From assembly GCA_024809215.1 (NCBI GenBank), contig JANUBW010000012.1, positions 124,001-188,000 of the forward strand: DNA of 64,000 bases. The letters are read 5' to 3'. Shown piece after piece: positions 1 through 9,146 of this stretch (positions are counted from its first letter, which is position 1; each line of letters starts with the position of its first letter). The DNA is from Niastella sp. OAS944 (GTDB taxonomy: Bacteria > Bacteroidota > Bacteroidia > Chitinophagales > Chitinophagaceae). The translations under genes and the position numbers were made by a program. A model generated the notes under the pieces. It saw only the letters and a list, made by a program, of their open reading frames with translations, was not told the origin of the DNA and searched no databases.

Positions 1-930
1 CAGGTACACATCATAATCAACCGCTTCTTTTTTTAGCGCGTCATACGTAGGCTGTATATCTTTTTCATTGTACGCATACATATGTACCAGCACGTCGCCA
101 TCGGGCATTTTAAATTTGGTGGTATCTATTGCTGCGGGCTTAGCCAGCAGATTAACAGTATCGGTAGTGATCATACCATGGTCTGAAAGAAAAATAAAAT
201 TAACGGGCAGCTTCAACGAATCGGTGATGCGTACCATTTTACCAATGGTTTCATCTATAAAGTGCACTGCTTCTTCGGCCTGTTTTGAATCGGGGCCAAA
301 CATATGTTCCTCATGATCTACCTGGGGCAAATAAAATGTAATAAGATGCGGGCGCTTTTCTTCGGGCAGCATTAACCAGTCTTTTACTGCTTTGAGGCGG
401 GTTTCTATATCAATGGAATCGTTGAACCGGTAATAGTAAGTAGGGCGAACACCTTTCACCGCAGCTTCTGAGCCTACCCAATAAAAGCTGGCCGTTACCA
501 TTTGCTGTTGTTCTGCCAGCACCCACAAGGGTGTACCGCCATACCAGCTGCTGTCCTCCACCGCTTTGCGATTGCCAATACGATATAACTCATCTCTTTT
601 TTTATCGTAAAAGCTATTGTCAACCAATCCGTGATGCGAAGGGTACAAACCCGTAGCTATTGTATAGTGATTGGGAAATGTTAGCGAAGGATACGAGGGT
701 ACCATTGACTTTGCCTGCACCCCATTGCTGCGAAGTTGCTGCAGGTGTTTAGCCTGGTATTTATCGGCGAGGTCATAGCGGAAACCATCGGCAGAGATCA
801 ATATTACGTATGGCTTTTTCTGTTGCAATGCACTGTTACTTCTTCCCGGCACTATGTACTGGGTGGTATCAACCTGTGCCACCGATAATAAAGGCAGGAG
901 CAGGATTAAAAGCGCAACGTATGATCTCAT
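1..930 (-). CDS. Nucleotide pyrophosphatase/phosphodiesterase-like protein (3' part cut by window edge)
   Basis: Read on the minus strand from the ATG at 930, this frame stays open to the window edge, giving 310 codons and no stop. It begins with a signal peptide (MRSYVALLILLLPLLSVAQ) for export. Alkaline-phosphatase-superfamily metal sites are visible: ISADGFRYDL near residue 45, the catalytic threonine context PSLTFPNHYTIATGLYPSHH, QVDHEEHMFGPDS and FLSDHGM. This fits the NPP family of two-zinc enzymes that hydrolyse nucleotide or phosphodiester bonds, here in the periplasm or outer envelope. The missing 3' part should hold the last metal-binding histidine. It is divergent from the PL11 lyase gene with about 210 bp between the starts. 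The family call is firm; the substrate is unknown. Confidence 0.88.
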   Translation of the reverse strand, partial: MRSYVALLILLLPLLSVAQVDTTQYIVPGRSNSALQQKKPYVILISADGFRYDLADKYQAKHLQQLRSNGVQAKSMVPSYPSLTFPNHYTIATGLYPSHHGLVDNSFYDKKRDELYRIGNRKAVEDSSWYGGTPLWVLAEQQQMVTASFYWVGSEAAVKGVRPTYYYRFNDSIDIETRLKAVKDWLMLPEEKRPHLITFYLPQVDHEEHMFGPDSKQAEEAVHFIDETIGKMVRITDSLKLPVNFIFLSDHGMITTDTVNLLAKPAAIDTTKFKMPDGDVLVHMYAYNEKDIQPTYDALKKEAVDYDVYL

Positions 931-1143
931 GTGTTTTTGTTTGCAAATTTAAACAGGTAAAAACTAGTACGCATTATGCTTTTATAAAGAATTAGGCTTT
1001 AGGCCCGGAAGGTTCAGGATGGTTTTGCCCGTTTCTACAACTAACTTCCTACACTATCCGTATTCCCTGCCTTCAACGATTGCCAGCAACCCAACCAGTT
1101 GGAAAAGATCATCCCCATGATTTTCTAACTAAAACTCAGCCAT

Positions 1144-3726
1144 ATGAATCTCGCATTTACGTTTAATGCGATAAGGGCAATGCCATGCACCTTACGCAAC
1201 CACCTTTCCAACACAACCAACCGTTGTTTGTTCACCATTACTTTATTATTCTTTCTTGCGCCCGTTCAGTTGTCCGCGCAAAAACAAATGGAACGCCTTA
1301 ACCGCGGCGTAGTTGCCGTTCGCACCAGCACCAGCCAGGTGTACGTGGGCTGGCGTCTTTTTGGCAACGACCCTTCGGGTATAGGGTTTAACGTTTACCG
1401 TAATTCAACCCTGTTGAACGCTACTCCTATCACCGGTTCAACCAATTATGTCGACAACATCAGCACCAACAGCACGTATTCGGTTCGCCCCGTAATAAAT
1501 GGAGTTGAACAGGCTTCTTCAGAACTGGCCAGTGTGTGGGCACAAAACTATTTAAACATTCCGTTGCAGATACCCGGTGGCGGCACCACGCCCGACGGTG
1601 TAGCTTACACGTACAGCGCCAACGACTGTAGCGTAGGCGATGTTGATGGCGACGGCGATTATGAGTTCATTGTTAAATGGGACCCATCTAATTCCAAAGA
1701 CAATTCGCAAAGCGGTTATACCGGCAATGTGTATCTCGACTGCTACCAAACAAACGGTACCCGTTTGTGGCGTATTGATCTGGGCCGCAACATTCGCGCC
1801 GGCGCTCACTACACCCAATTCCTGGTGTATGATTTTGATGGCGACGGCAAAGCCGAAGTGGCCTGTAAAACAGCCGACGCTACCATTGACGGGGCAGGAA
1901 CCGTTATTGGCAGCTCAAGCGCCGACTATCGCAACTCAAGTGGTTATGTATTAAGCGGGCCCGAATACCTCACCGTGTTCAACGGGCAAACAGGCGCCGC
2001 TATGGCCACCACCAATTACCTGCCTGCACGAGGCACAGTATCGAGCTGGGGCGATAGTTACGGCAACCGTGTTGACCGTTTTATTGCTGCCGTTGCCTAC
2101 CTCGATGGCGCACGTCCCAGTATGGTATTTGGCCGTGGTTACTACACCCGGTTGGTACGCGTTGCCTGGGACTACCGCAATGGGGCGCTTACCCAACGCT
2201 GGACGTTCGACAGCAATACCAGTGGCAACAGCGCCTATGCCGGCCAGGGTAATCACCAAATGACCGTAGGCGATGTTGATGGCGATGGTAAAGATGAGAT
2301 CATCAATGGATCAAGCGTTATCAATGATAACGGCACCGGCTTATGGGCCAACGCCATGGGCCATGGCGATGCCTTACACATGAGCGATATGAACCCCGAC
2401 CGTTCGGGTTTGGAAATATGGCAACCATACGAATCGCCGGGCAGTAACGGCCAGGTGGGCGCCGCCCTTGTTGATGCAAGAACAGGTGCACGCATTTTCA
2501 CTGTTGCAGAAGCATCGGCCGATGTGGGCCGCGGTATGGCAGCAGATATTGATCCGCGTTACAAAGGATATGAAACCTGGGCATCGCGCGGCAACCTGTA
2601 TACCTGTACCGGCACCAGCATCACCACTTCAAAACCATCAATAAACTTTGCCGTTTGGTGGGATGCCGATCTGCAACGCGAACTGCTCGATAACATCACC
2701 ATCAGCAAATGGAATTACAGTAGCAGCAGCGCCTCTACCCTGCTAACCGCTACCGGTTGCGCTTCTAACAACAGCACGAAAGCCACGCCTAATTTATCGG
2801 CCGATATTTTGGGCGACTGGCGCGAAGAAGTGATACTTAGAACAAGTGATAACAGTGCATTGCGTGTATTCACTACAACCATTACTGCCACCAATCGTAT
2901 ATACACCCTCATGCACGATCCGCAATACCGTGTGGCCATAGCCTGGCAAAACGCAGCGTATAACCAACCGCCGCATCCGGGTTTTTATTTGGGAGGCGAT
3001 ATGAGCGCGCCGCCAACACCCAATATTTATTTCCCGGGCACCAGCAGCGGTTCAACCGTAACCATTCAGGAAAATACAGCCGGATTTTGCAGCTTAGACG
3101 GAACCGTTGATAGCGATAATGCCGGTTATACCGGTACCGGCTTTTGTAATACCAGTAATGCAGTGGGCAGCGGCATCAGCTGGCGAGTATCGGTACCAAC
3201 TGCCGGCAGCTATACCATCAGCTGGCGCTATTCGAATGGTGGTGGAACCGACAGACCGGGCAGCCTGCTGATAAATGGCGCTACTTCCGTAGCCTCTATC
3301 AGCTTCCCCGCCACCACCGACTGGACCACCTGGACAGCTGCCCAGGCCGTTGTAGGCCTGAATGCCGGGACCACCGATATACGGCTGCAAGCCACAGGCA
3401 GTGGCGGGCTGGCCAACATTGATAACATCAATATAAATGGTTCATCGGCCGTAACGGCTGTTGCCTGCACGGCGGCAAGAACAACGACCACCGCAGTTGC
3501 ACAGGCTAAAGGCATTCTCATAGCGCCCAACCCCAGCACCAGTTTATTTACCATTACGGCGCCGGGTAGTTTCAGATATACCATTTACGACCAGTTAGGC
3601 CGCATGGTTGAAAGAGGCACCGGGCAACAGAAAGCGCAGTTTGGGCAAAGGCTGATGAAGGGAACGTATACCCTGCAAATTGAGTATGAAAGTAAAATAC
3701 AGTCAATGAAGATCATGAAACAATAG
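1144..3726 (+). CDS. Secreted rhamnogalacturonan lyase, PL11 family, with lectin-like domain and T9SS sorting domain
   Basis: The protein has 860 residues. A signal peptide ends near residue 45 (LLFFLAPVQLSAQ); a start at Met13 (1180) would give a more usual signal length. The body opens with MERLNRGVVAVRTSTSQVYV and carries repeated calcium-site-like stretches (DVDGDGDYEF, DFDGDGKAEV, DVDGDGKDEI), typical of PL11 enzymes, which cleave the rhamnose-galacturonate backbone of rhamnogalacturonan I by beta-elimination. Residues about 637-770 form a beta-sandwich resembling a CBM35/CBM6 module. The last 70 residues (IAPNPSTSLFTI to the end) look like a type IX secretion sorting domain, so the enzyme should reach the cell surface or medium. 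It stands alone, with its own terminator and no SusC/D partner. Family call strong, CBM subtype uncertain. Confidence 0.92.
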   Translation: MNLAFTFNAIRAMPCTLRNHLSNTTNRCLFTITLLFFLAPVQLSAQKQMERLNRGVVAVRTSTSQVYVGWRLFGNDPSGIGFNVYRNSTLLNATPITGSTNYVDNISTNSTYSVRPVINGVEQASSELASVWAQNYLNIPLQIPGGGTTPDGVAYTYSANDCSVGDVDGDGDYEFIVKWDPSNSKDNSQSGYTGNVYLDCYQTNGTRLWRIDLGRNIRAGAHYTQFLVYDFDGDGKAEVACKTADATIDGAGTVIGSSSADYRNSSGYVLSGPEYLTVFNGQTGAAMATTNYLPARGTVSSWGDSYGNRVDRFIAAVAYLDGARPSMVFGRGYYTRLVRVAWDYRNGALTQRWTFDSNTSGNSAYAGQGNHQMTVGDVDGDGKDEIINGSSVINDNGTGLWANAMGHGDALHMSDMNPDRSGLEIWQPYESPGSNGQVGAALVDARTGARIFTVAEASADVGRGMAADIDPRYKGYETWASRGNLYTCTGTSITTSKPSINFAVWWDADLQRELLDNITISKWNYSSSSASTLLTATGCASNNSTKATPNLSADILGDWREEVILRTSDNSALRVFTTTITATNRIYTLMHDPQYRVAIAWQNAAYNQPPHPGFYLGGDMSAPPTPNIYFPGTSSGSTVTIQENTAGFCSLDGTVDSDNAGYTGTGFCNTSNAVGSGISWRVSVPTAGSYTISWRYSNGGGTDRPGSLLINGATSVASISFPATTDWTTWTAAQAVVGLNAGTTDIRLQATGSGGLANIDNININGSSAVTAVACTAARTTTTAVAQAKGILIAPNPSTSLFTITAPGSFRYTIYDQLGRMVERGTGQQKAQFGQRLMKGTYTLQIEYESKIQSMKIMKQ

Positions 3727-3802
3727 GTGCAAGTTTCCAGTTCCCGGTTCCCAGGCCTTATTTCGAGACTCGCGATTAAAATCGTAGAGCCCGGTAATGC
3801 GC

Positions 3803-3837
3803 AGGCGGTGCTAATTAAGATTAGCATCGCCTTTTTC
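3803..3837 (+). terminator. Rho-independent terminator after the PL11 lyase
   Basis: Twelve-base arms (AGGCGGTGCTAA and TTAGCATCGCCT, one G-T pair) around a six-base loop are followed by a run of five T. It lies 77 bp after the stop codon. Confidence 0.8.
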
Positions 3838-3918
3838 ATTGCCGCTGAACAACTGAATAACTCAGAAATTGCTAACCATGAAACGTAAGGAAAATTCTAT
3901 ATAAATTAGCTGTCCATT

Positions 3919-4437
3919 ATGGCAGTAAGCTTTACAACAACTTTATTACAGTTTGCCCAACAGGGTGAAAAAACCGGCTGGACGTACATTGAAATTCCGG
4001 CTGATATAGCCCAAAAAATAAAGCCCAACAACAAAAAGTCGTTCCGGGTAAAAGGTAAGCTCGACAGTTTTTCTATTAAATCGGTGGCGGTAATGCCCAT
4101 GGGTGGCGGCAGCTTTATACTGGCTGTAAATGCAGAAATGCGAAAAGGGATTGGAAAACGTAAAGGCGCTATGGTAAAAATACAATTACAGGAAGATAAA
4201 GCTACTATACCAATAAACGCAGAATTACTTGAATGCCTGAAGGACGATCCCGATGCCGAAGCCTATTTCAATTCACTTTCAAACAGTCATAAATCATATT
4301 TCAGCAAATGGATCGACAGTGCAAAAACCGAAGCTACCAAAACAAACCGTCTCACCAAAACGCTGGTAGCACTGGGTAAAGGCTGGGATTATGGTAAAAT
4401 GATAAGGGAAGGAAAACAAAACAAAGAAGACTGGTAA
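3919..4437 (+). CDS. YdeI/OmpD-associated family protein with DUF1905 domain
   Basis: This 172-residue cytoplasmic protein has two parts. Residues 1-95 match the DUF1905 fold (GWTYIEIP, then KSFRVKGKLD and MGGGSFILAVNAEMRKGIGK). Residues 100-170 match the YdeI/OmpD-associated C-terminal helix bundle (LLECLKDDPDAEAYFNSLS, then KSYFSKWIDSAKTEATKTNR). E. coli YdeI has been linked to antimicrobial peptide or bacteriocin tolerance, but the biochemical role of the family is not known, so no function is assigned. There is no signal peptide or membrane segment. It sits alone between the PL11 terminator and a repeat-bearing spacer. Confidence 0.82.
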   Translation: MAVSFTTTLLQFAQQGEKTGWTYIEIPADIAQKIKPNNKKSFRVKGKLDSFSIKSVAVMPMGGGSFILAVNAEMRKGIGKRKGAMVKIQLQEDKATIPINAELLECLKDDPDAEAYFNSLSNSHKSYFSKWIDSAKTEATKTNRLTKTLVALGKGWDYGKMIREGKQNKEDW

Positions 4438-4438
4438 A

Positions 4439-4514
4439 TGTCCGAAGCCTGATGTCTGAAGTCCGAAGTTTCCGAATTTCAGATCTCCGACTTCTGACCT
4501 CCGACTTCCGACTT
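4439..4514. repeat. Mirror-type inverted repeat built from TCCGAAGT-like words
   Basis: The left half holds tandem degenerate copies of TCCGAAGT / GTCTGAAGT and the right half holds their reverse complements (ACTTCTGA, ACTTCCGA), so the whole segment can fold into one long imperfect hairpin. It begins two bases after the stop of the YdeI-like gene and may act as a 3' end structure. Similar architecture with other words occurs at five more places in this window. Confidence 0.7.
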
Positions 4515-5213
4515 TATTCAAAACGAATACAATAAGCGCTTACATACTGCAAAATGTTGTAACATATTTCAAATCGAATATACTGCCGATTTAAATTCTG
4601 CGTTATATCTTTATCCCGGAATAAGTACTATTTCGGTAGACTTTGTATGTAATCAATTATTAATAACAGTATCTTTTTATAATAAAAACCCAATTACCTA
4701 TTTTTTAAATTAGTTAATTTACTAATTTGCCGCAGTATACTAATACCCTATGATGAATATAATTCTACTTTCTTTCGTATGTATAACAACCTTGCCCTGT
4801 TTAGCGGTTTTACTGCTACCTGGCAAACAAGCTCTCAGTTTATCATTTAATCAGGAATTTTATTTCAACATAGGAATTGGACGCGCATAAAAAATGGGCG
4901 AAGCAGTTTTTTGTGATATGACATTTATACTGTTCAACGGAAGCTCTTTTACACCAGACTTATTATTTACTTATAAACCGTAGAAATTATATTCTATAGT
5001 CATAAACAAAATTTGTAACAAGTGTTCAAAGTGAAAAATGGTCCATGATAAGTGCAACCGGGGATCATAAAAAAATAACGATGCCCCCGCCAGCCTGCCC
5101 GAAAGAATTCATTCAGGCGGGATAACACCGGCGCCCCTAAACGACTAATGTGAACTTTTAAAACAATATGGTAGTTTCAATTATTTTTATCAATTAATTT
5201 TAAAAACCGTTCT
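4515..5213. other. Gene-poor spacer of about 700 bp
   Basis: The stretch is AT-rich and has no convincing gene. One short frame at 4750-4890 (46 residues, starting MMNIILLSFVCITTLPCLAV) has a signal-like hydrophobic start but no other support. A G+C-rich imperfect palindrome sits at 5086-5121. The last 60 bp before the next gene are AT-rich and should hold its promoter, but I see no clear -33/-7 pair. Confidence 0.5.
5086..5121. repeat. G+C-rich imperfect palindrome in an AT-rich spacer
   Basis: CCCGCC at 5086-5091 pairs with GGCGGG at 5116-5121, with GAATTC in the loop and a second possible pairing of GCCTG with CAGGC. The base composition contrasts sharply with the flanking AT-rich DNA, which suggests a small dispersed element rather than local drift. 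Confidence 0.45.
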
Positions 5214-6188
5214 ATGATAAGTAAGTGTTCCCTAACCACACTTCTGCTCATCATCTCCGCAGTTAGCTTCGGCCAAAAGCAAGTTGAAGGAGTATGGAAA
5301 ACCCAGGACCAAAAAGATAGCCTGTTAGTTAGTCAAAGCGGACAAAGCAATCCTGCAGTATTTGTGTATTTTCCAGCTAAAGCAAAATTCCTGCCCTTCA
5401 CACTTAGTGGAGAAGAGATGGTGCATTTTGAACCAGATGCTTCGAAAATAACATTGACCTTGTCGGGCGATGGAAAAACCATTACCGATGCCAGCAGCGG
5501 TTCTAAGAAAGTGTATACCAAAGTATCTACAACTTCACCGGTTAACTATAAGTCAGTGCCAGCCAGTGCCGATGATTTCTTTGATTTCAGCACTACAAAT
5601 TATTATGCAGGTATCAACTTTTACCTGTCATCGCACCCAGGCTTACCCTTTACGCCTAACCCGGCTTTTATTGCTAAAAGAAGATCAAGTGTTATAAAGA
5701 TTGAAAAGTTCTTTGCGCGTATCAGCGGCAGCGGAGCTGTTTCAGTTCAAAAAGAATATGAGCTGGTTTATAACTTCAACGGAAGCGGCCAGATCACTAC
5801 CGTACAGGTAATACCCAGCGGTGTGGGTCAGGAAACCGATGTATGGACGTATGCATACAACGGCGATAAACTGCAAAAGATCAGCTCTCCCGGCAGAGTA
5901 TTGCAGTTCGATAACGACAACTGGGAAGTAGATAACCGCCAACAAAAGAAGATCCCCTTTATTTTTCCGCTGTGGGATTACTATGGCAGTTCAAAACCAA
6001 AAACGGCTACCCTGCCTTATATGACAGGCGCTCCTTTGAACGAATATTTCTATAACGATGCCAACCAACTGGTGCGCATTTGTTCTAAAGATGTAAGTGA
6101 GCCAAACATTCTGGAGCATTGCACAGAGTACACTTATGATAAAAATGGAATTCCCATAAAAATAGTAGAAACAAAGAGAAGTAAATAA
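5214..6188 (+). CDS. Secreted protein of unknown function with YD-repeat-like C-terminal half
   Basis: The protein has 324 residues and begins with a clear signal peptide (MISKCSLTTLLLIISAVSFG). I do not recognise the family. Residues 22-110 (VEGVWKTQDQKDSLLVSQSG onward) resemble a lipocalin-like or DUF-type beta domain. The C-terminal half is rich in short aromatic strand pairs (YELVYNFNGSGQITTVQV, WTYAYNGDKLQKISSPGR, YTYDKNGIPIKIVET), like the YD/RHS-type strands seen in many Bacteroidota secreted proteins. There is no lipobox, so it is probably periplasmic or released. It is monocistronic and followed by a strong terminator. Confidence 0.7.
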   Translation: MISKCSLTTLLLIISAVSFGQKQVEGVWKTQDQKDSLLVSQSGQSNPAVFVYFPAKAKFLPFTLSGEEMVHFEPDASKITLTLSGDGKTITDASSGSKKVYTKVSTTSPVNYKSVPASADDFFDFSTTNYYAGINFYLSSHPGLPFTPNPAFIAKRRSSVIKIEKFFARISGSGAVSVQKEYELVYNFNGSGQITTVQVIPSGVGQETDVWTYAYNGDKLQKISSPGRVLQFDNDNWEVDNRQQKKIPFIFPLWDYYGSSKPKTATLPYMTGAPLNEYFYNDANQLVRICSKDVSEPNILEHCTEYTYDKNGIPIKIVETKRSK

Positions 6189-6212
6189 GTGATTAAATCA
6201 CTTACTATCATA

Positions 6213-6248
6213 ATGAAAAATGTCCCGAAGTATCGGGACATTTTTCAT
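6213..6248 (+). terminator. Rho-independent terminator
   Basis: A near-perfect palindrome (AAAAATGTCCCGA, loop AGTA, TCGGGACATTTTT) lies 25 bp after the stop of the preceding secreted-protein gene and ends in a T-run. Confidence 0.88.
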
Positions 6249-6501
6249 TTAAGGCATATACAACAATTCAATTTTCACCGCACAATACATTTAAACAAAG
6301 CACTATTTCTTCATTGGGGAAAACAAGTGAAAACCCTTGTAATTATTTAACGAAAACACCACAACAATTACGATTTTCCACATGTTGTGTATAAGTAACT
6401 TTACGAAAATGCTGTTCTAAATAATTATATTTGGAATAGACGAAAATCAAGCGGATATCAGGACACTAATCCTGCATTTGTGAAACTTAAATTGATGCGC
6501 A
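6249..6501. promoter_or_regulatory. phoH upstream region with a TAnnTTTG box
   Basis: TATATTTG at 6426-6433 fits the Bacteroidota -7 consensus TAnnTTTG and would start transcription near 6440, leaving about 60 bases of leader before phoH. No good -33 TTTG box is seen at the right spacing, so this is tentative. The rest of the gap is AT-rich with no gene. Confidence 0.4.
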
Positions 6502-7569
6502 TTGACAGAAACTATAATTAGCCTTGAAACTGTAAACCCGATTGAGTTTTTCGGTGTAAACAACGGAAAACTGGATATTCTCAAAAAGAAATTCCCGCTT
6601 TTAAAGATCCTTTCAAGAGGTACACAAATTAAATTGAGCGGCCAGCCCCAACAGGTTGAAAGCGCCAAAGAAAAGATTGAACTTATTGTTCAATACCTTG
6701 AGCGTAATGGCCATATGAGCGAGAACTATTTTGAGCAAATTCTCGGCGGCGATGATGCTGAAACTGTTGATAATTTCATCGACCGCAATCCCAACGACAT
6801 ACTTGTATTTGGCCCCAACGGTAAAACAGTACGGGCCCGCACGGTGAACCAGAAACGGTTGGTTCAGGTGGCTGAAAAGAATGACATTGTATTTGCCATT
6901 GGACCTGCCGGTACCGGTAAAACCTATACTGCGGTAGCACTGGCTGTTCGGGCATTAAAAAACAAAATGGTCAAAAAGATCATTCTTACCCGTCCTGCGG
7001 TAGAAGCCGGTGAAAGCCTTGGTTTTCTGCCGGGCGATCTTAAAGAAAAGATTGACCCGTATCTGCGCCCATTATATGATGCGCTCGATGATATGATACC
7101 GGCCGACAAACTGGGATATTATATGAGCACCAGGGTTATTGAAATTGCGCCCCTCGCCTATATGCGTGGCCGTACGCTCGATAACGCCTTCATCATTCTG
7201 GATGAAGCACAGAACTCAACGGACCTTCAATTAAAAATGTTCCTTACACGTATTGGTGCCAATGCCAAAGCTATTATCACCGGCGATCTTACGCAGATCG
7301 ATCTGCCGAAGAATCAACGCAGTGGTTTGGAAAAGGCAGCCCGTATTTTACGGAACATCGATGGTATTGCTCATATTGAACTCGACGAAGAGGACGTGGT
7401 ACGTCACCGCCTCGTAAAAGCCATCATTAAGGCCTACGACCGCGATAATCGCGAAAACCCTCATCCAGACCAGCATCCGCAAACGCACTGGCGAGAGAAA
7501 GTGCGCAGGGACGACTGGAAGGAGGAGAAAAAAGAAGATAAGAAACAGAGTTCCGAGGATAAAAAGTAA
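6502..7569 (+). CDS. phoH: PhoH family ATPase
   Basis: This 355-residue P-loop protein has Walker A (GPAGTGKT) at residues 134-141 and Walker B (IILDEAQ) at 231-237, with the PhoH signature around [18 protein letters not shown] at 162-180. An N-terminal KH-like segment (residues 1-70) precedes the ATPase core. The last 40 residues are a highly charged K/E/D tail ([15 protein letters not shown]). PhoH proteins are ATP-binding and associated with RNA metabolism; the exact role is unsettled. The start is TTG: the ATG seven bases upstream (6495) runs into a stop after eight codons, and the next methionine would delete the conserved N-terminus. It is followed by a terminator. Confidence 0.92.
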   Translation: MTETIISLETVNPIEFFGVNNGKLDILKKKFPLLKILSRGTQIKLSGQPQQVESAKEKIELIVQYLERNGHMSENYFEQILGGDDAETVDNFIDRNPNDILVFGPNGKTVRARTVNQKRLVQVAEKNDIVFAIGPAGTGKTYTAVALAVRALKNKMVKKIILTRPAVEAGESLGFLPGDLKEKIDPYLRPLYDALDDMIPADKLGYYMSTRVIEIAPLAYMRGRTLDNAFIILDEAQNSTDLQLKMFLTRIGANAKAIITGDLTQIDLPKNQRSGLEKAARILRNIDGIAHIELDEEDVVRHRLVKAIIKAYDRDNRENPHPDQHPQTHWREKVRRDDWKEEKKEDKKQSSEDKK

Positions 7570-7583
7570 AATCTTCGATACAA

Positions 7584-7741
7584 GAAGTAGAGTTGACGAG
7601 TTAACTAGTAAAATACATTACACGGGTTCTGCCTACGGCAGGACCCTTTTCTTTGGGGATCCTTTATCATCTTTTCAACTTTTATCAACTTATCAACTAC
7701 CTCGTCAACTCGTTAACCTGTCAACTCGTCAACTCCCCACC
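7584..7741. repeat. Mirror-type inverted repeat built from GTTGACGAGTTAAC-like words
   Basis: The left arm (7593-7611) carries GTTGACGAGTTAAC and the right arm (7675-7735) carries several copies of its complement (TCAACTCGTTAAC, TCAACTCGTCAACTC). The phoH terminator sits in the loop. The same word family recurs at 19868-20012, 34811-34857 and, as a fragment, near 36808-36822. Confidence 0.7.
7624..7654 (+). terminator. Rho-independent terminator of phoH
   Basis: GGGTTCTGCC, loop TAC and GGCAGGACCC (one G-T pair) are followed by TTTTCTTT. Confidence 0.85.
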
Positions 7742-7834
7742 CCTACCTTTCAACCAGCCCTCCCAAACCCAATCAGGCCAAATCGAGCAAAAAACCAACC
7801 TATATATGCCCCTTTGTAATTATTTTTGTTGATT

Positions 7835-8236
7835 ATGAAGAAATTAATTGCCAGTTTTTGCATCCTCGCTACCATATCCTGTAATTCGGGCTCAGGCGGA
7901 TATAAAAAAGCAGAAAATGCACAGGATGCCGGCACCCAGTTCATTCGCGCTTCATTGGATGGAGATTATGATAAAGCAGCATTTTACCTTTTGAAAGATT
8001 CAACTAACCAGCTGTTGTTCGAAAAGCAACAAGCCAACTATAAACAGTTGAGTAGCAAAGAAAAAGAACAATATAAATCGGCCACCATCAGGCCGGTTGC
8101 CATTACGCCCGATAACGATTCAACCGTTCAATACAAATACTACCACACATCGAACCCGGCCGATACCACTACCCTGCGTATTGTACGTAATCAGGATTCA
8201 TGGCTCGTTGATCTAAAGTCAGTTATAAAAATGTAG
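7835..8236 (+). CDS. Small lipoprotein, DUF4878-like
   Basis: Starting at the ATG at 7835, the protein has 133 residues. The N-terminus (MKKLIASFCILATISC) is a lipoprotein signal with the lipid-modified cysteine at position 16. The mature part (DAGTQFIRASLDGDYDKAAFYLLKDSTNQLLFEKQ, then YKYYHTSNPADTTTLRIVRNQDSWLVDLKSV) has the helix-then-curved-sheet pattern of DUF4878/NTF2-like lipoproteins. The function of that family is unknown. A TATTTTTG box lies just upstream at 7821-7828, which would make the transcript almost leaderless if used; this is inference. In-frame TTG codons upstream are not needed. Confidence 0.75.
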   Translation: MKKLIASFCILATISCNSGSGGYKKAENAQDAGTQFIRASLDGDYDKAAFYLLKDSTNQLLFEKQQANYKQLSSKEKEQYKSATIRPVAITPDNDSTVQYKYYHTSNPADTTTLRIVRNQDSWLVDLKSVIKM

Positions 8237-8465
8237 GTAATATGAATTGCCGACCATGACAGTAAATGTTGCCGGTTATTTTAATATTGGTTTACTTTGC
8301 GCCCGGCCGATAAATTCAAACGTTTGCTTCCATAAACATTAACCTGCTTAAAAAGCAGCAATTTAATGTGCTTTGTTACTGCACTACCAGCGCCAGTATC
8401 ATCCTCGGCTAACCGGCAAAACCATTATGGGTGCAGTATTAATTAAGTTAATATGACTTTTATTA

Positions 8466-8473
8466 TAGATTTG
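8466..8473 (+). promoter_or_regulatory. Candidate -7 box for the inorganic pyrophosphatase gene
   Basis: TAGATTTG matches TAnnTTTG exactly and lies 19 bp before the ATG, putting a transcript start near 8480. The gap 8237-8492 shows no gene and no other clear signal. Confidence 0.45.
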
Positions 8474-8492
8474 CTTAAATTTTAAAAACAAT

Positions 8493-9035
8493 ATGATAAC
8501 TGTTTCCCATCCCTGGCATGGCGTGCCTCCTGGTGATCAGGCTCCACGGATTGTAAATGCAATTATTGAGATTCCGCAGGGGTCCAGGGCTAAGTATGAG
8601 ATCGACAAGGATAGCGGTTTATTAAAACTAGACCGTATTATTTATTCATCTTTTTATTATCCTTGTAACTACGGTTTCATTCCGCAAACATACGGCGATG
8701 ATAAAGATCCACTAGATATATTGGTTATCACTTCTCAACCCGTACAGGCGCTTTGCCTTATGGAAGCCAAAGTAATTGGCGTTATGCAAATGATCGATGG
8801 CGGCGATGCCGATGACAAGATCATTGCTGTAGCAGCCAATGACCCCAGCGTAAGACACTATAACAACATTGAAGAAATACCACCGCATTTCTTTGATGAA
8901 TTACGCCACTTCTTCCAGGAGTACAAAACGCTTGAGAACAAAAGCGTACAGGTGAACGAGTTTGGTGATAAAGCCAAAGCGCTTACTATTATCGAAGACG
9001 CCATGAAATTGTACAAAGAGAATTTCAGAAAATAG
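8493..9035 (+). CDS. ppa: Inorganic pyrophosphatase, family I
   Basis: The 180-residue soluble enzyme hydrolyses pyrophosphate to two phosphates, pulling biosynthetic reactions forward. The family I core is intact: [17 protein letters not shown] with the Lys/Glu pair, [15 protein letters not shown], and the metal-binding aspartate cluster [10 protein letters not shown] at about residues 69-78, then [12 protein letters not shown]. The length is normal for the bacterial hexameric form. It is monocistronic, with a -7-like box upstream and a terminator downstream. Confidence 0.96.
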   Translation: MITVSHPWHGVPPGDQAPRIVNAIIEIPQGSRAKYEIDKDSGLLKLDRIIYSSFYYPCNYGFIPQTYGDDKDPLDILVITSQPVQALCLMEAKVIGVMQMIDGGDADDKIIAVAANDPSVRHYNNIEEIPPHFFDELRHFFQEYKTLENKSVQVNEFGDKAKALTIIEDAMKLYKENFRK

Positions 9036-9048
9036 TCTTTTATTATAC

Positions 9049-9100
9049 AACCGGAAGTCAGCATTATCTTACTAATAAGGCTGGCTTCCGGTTTTTATTT
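9049..9100 (+). terminator. Rho-independent terminator of ppa
   Basis: Fourteen-base arms (AACCGGAAGTCAGC and GCTGGCTTCCGGTT, one G-T pair) enclose a 17-base loop and are followed by a T-rich tail. Confidence 0.85.
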
Positions 9101-9146
9101 CTGAAGCCTTAAGGTTATTTTAGCTGTACAAATAACCCTTTATCTA

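Noticed and set aside
4750-4890. 46-residue frame with a hydrophobic start
   Set aside because: No promoter, neighbour or family support; it is mentioned only in the spacer entry.
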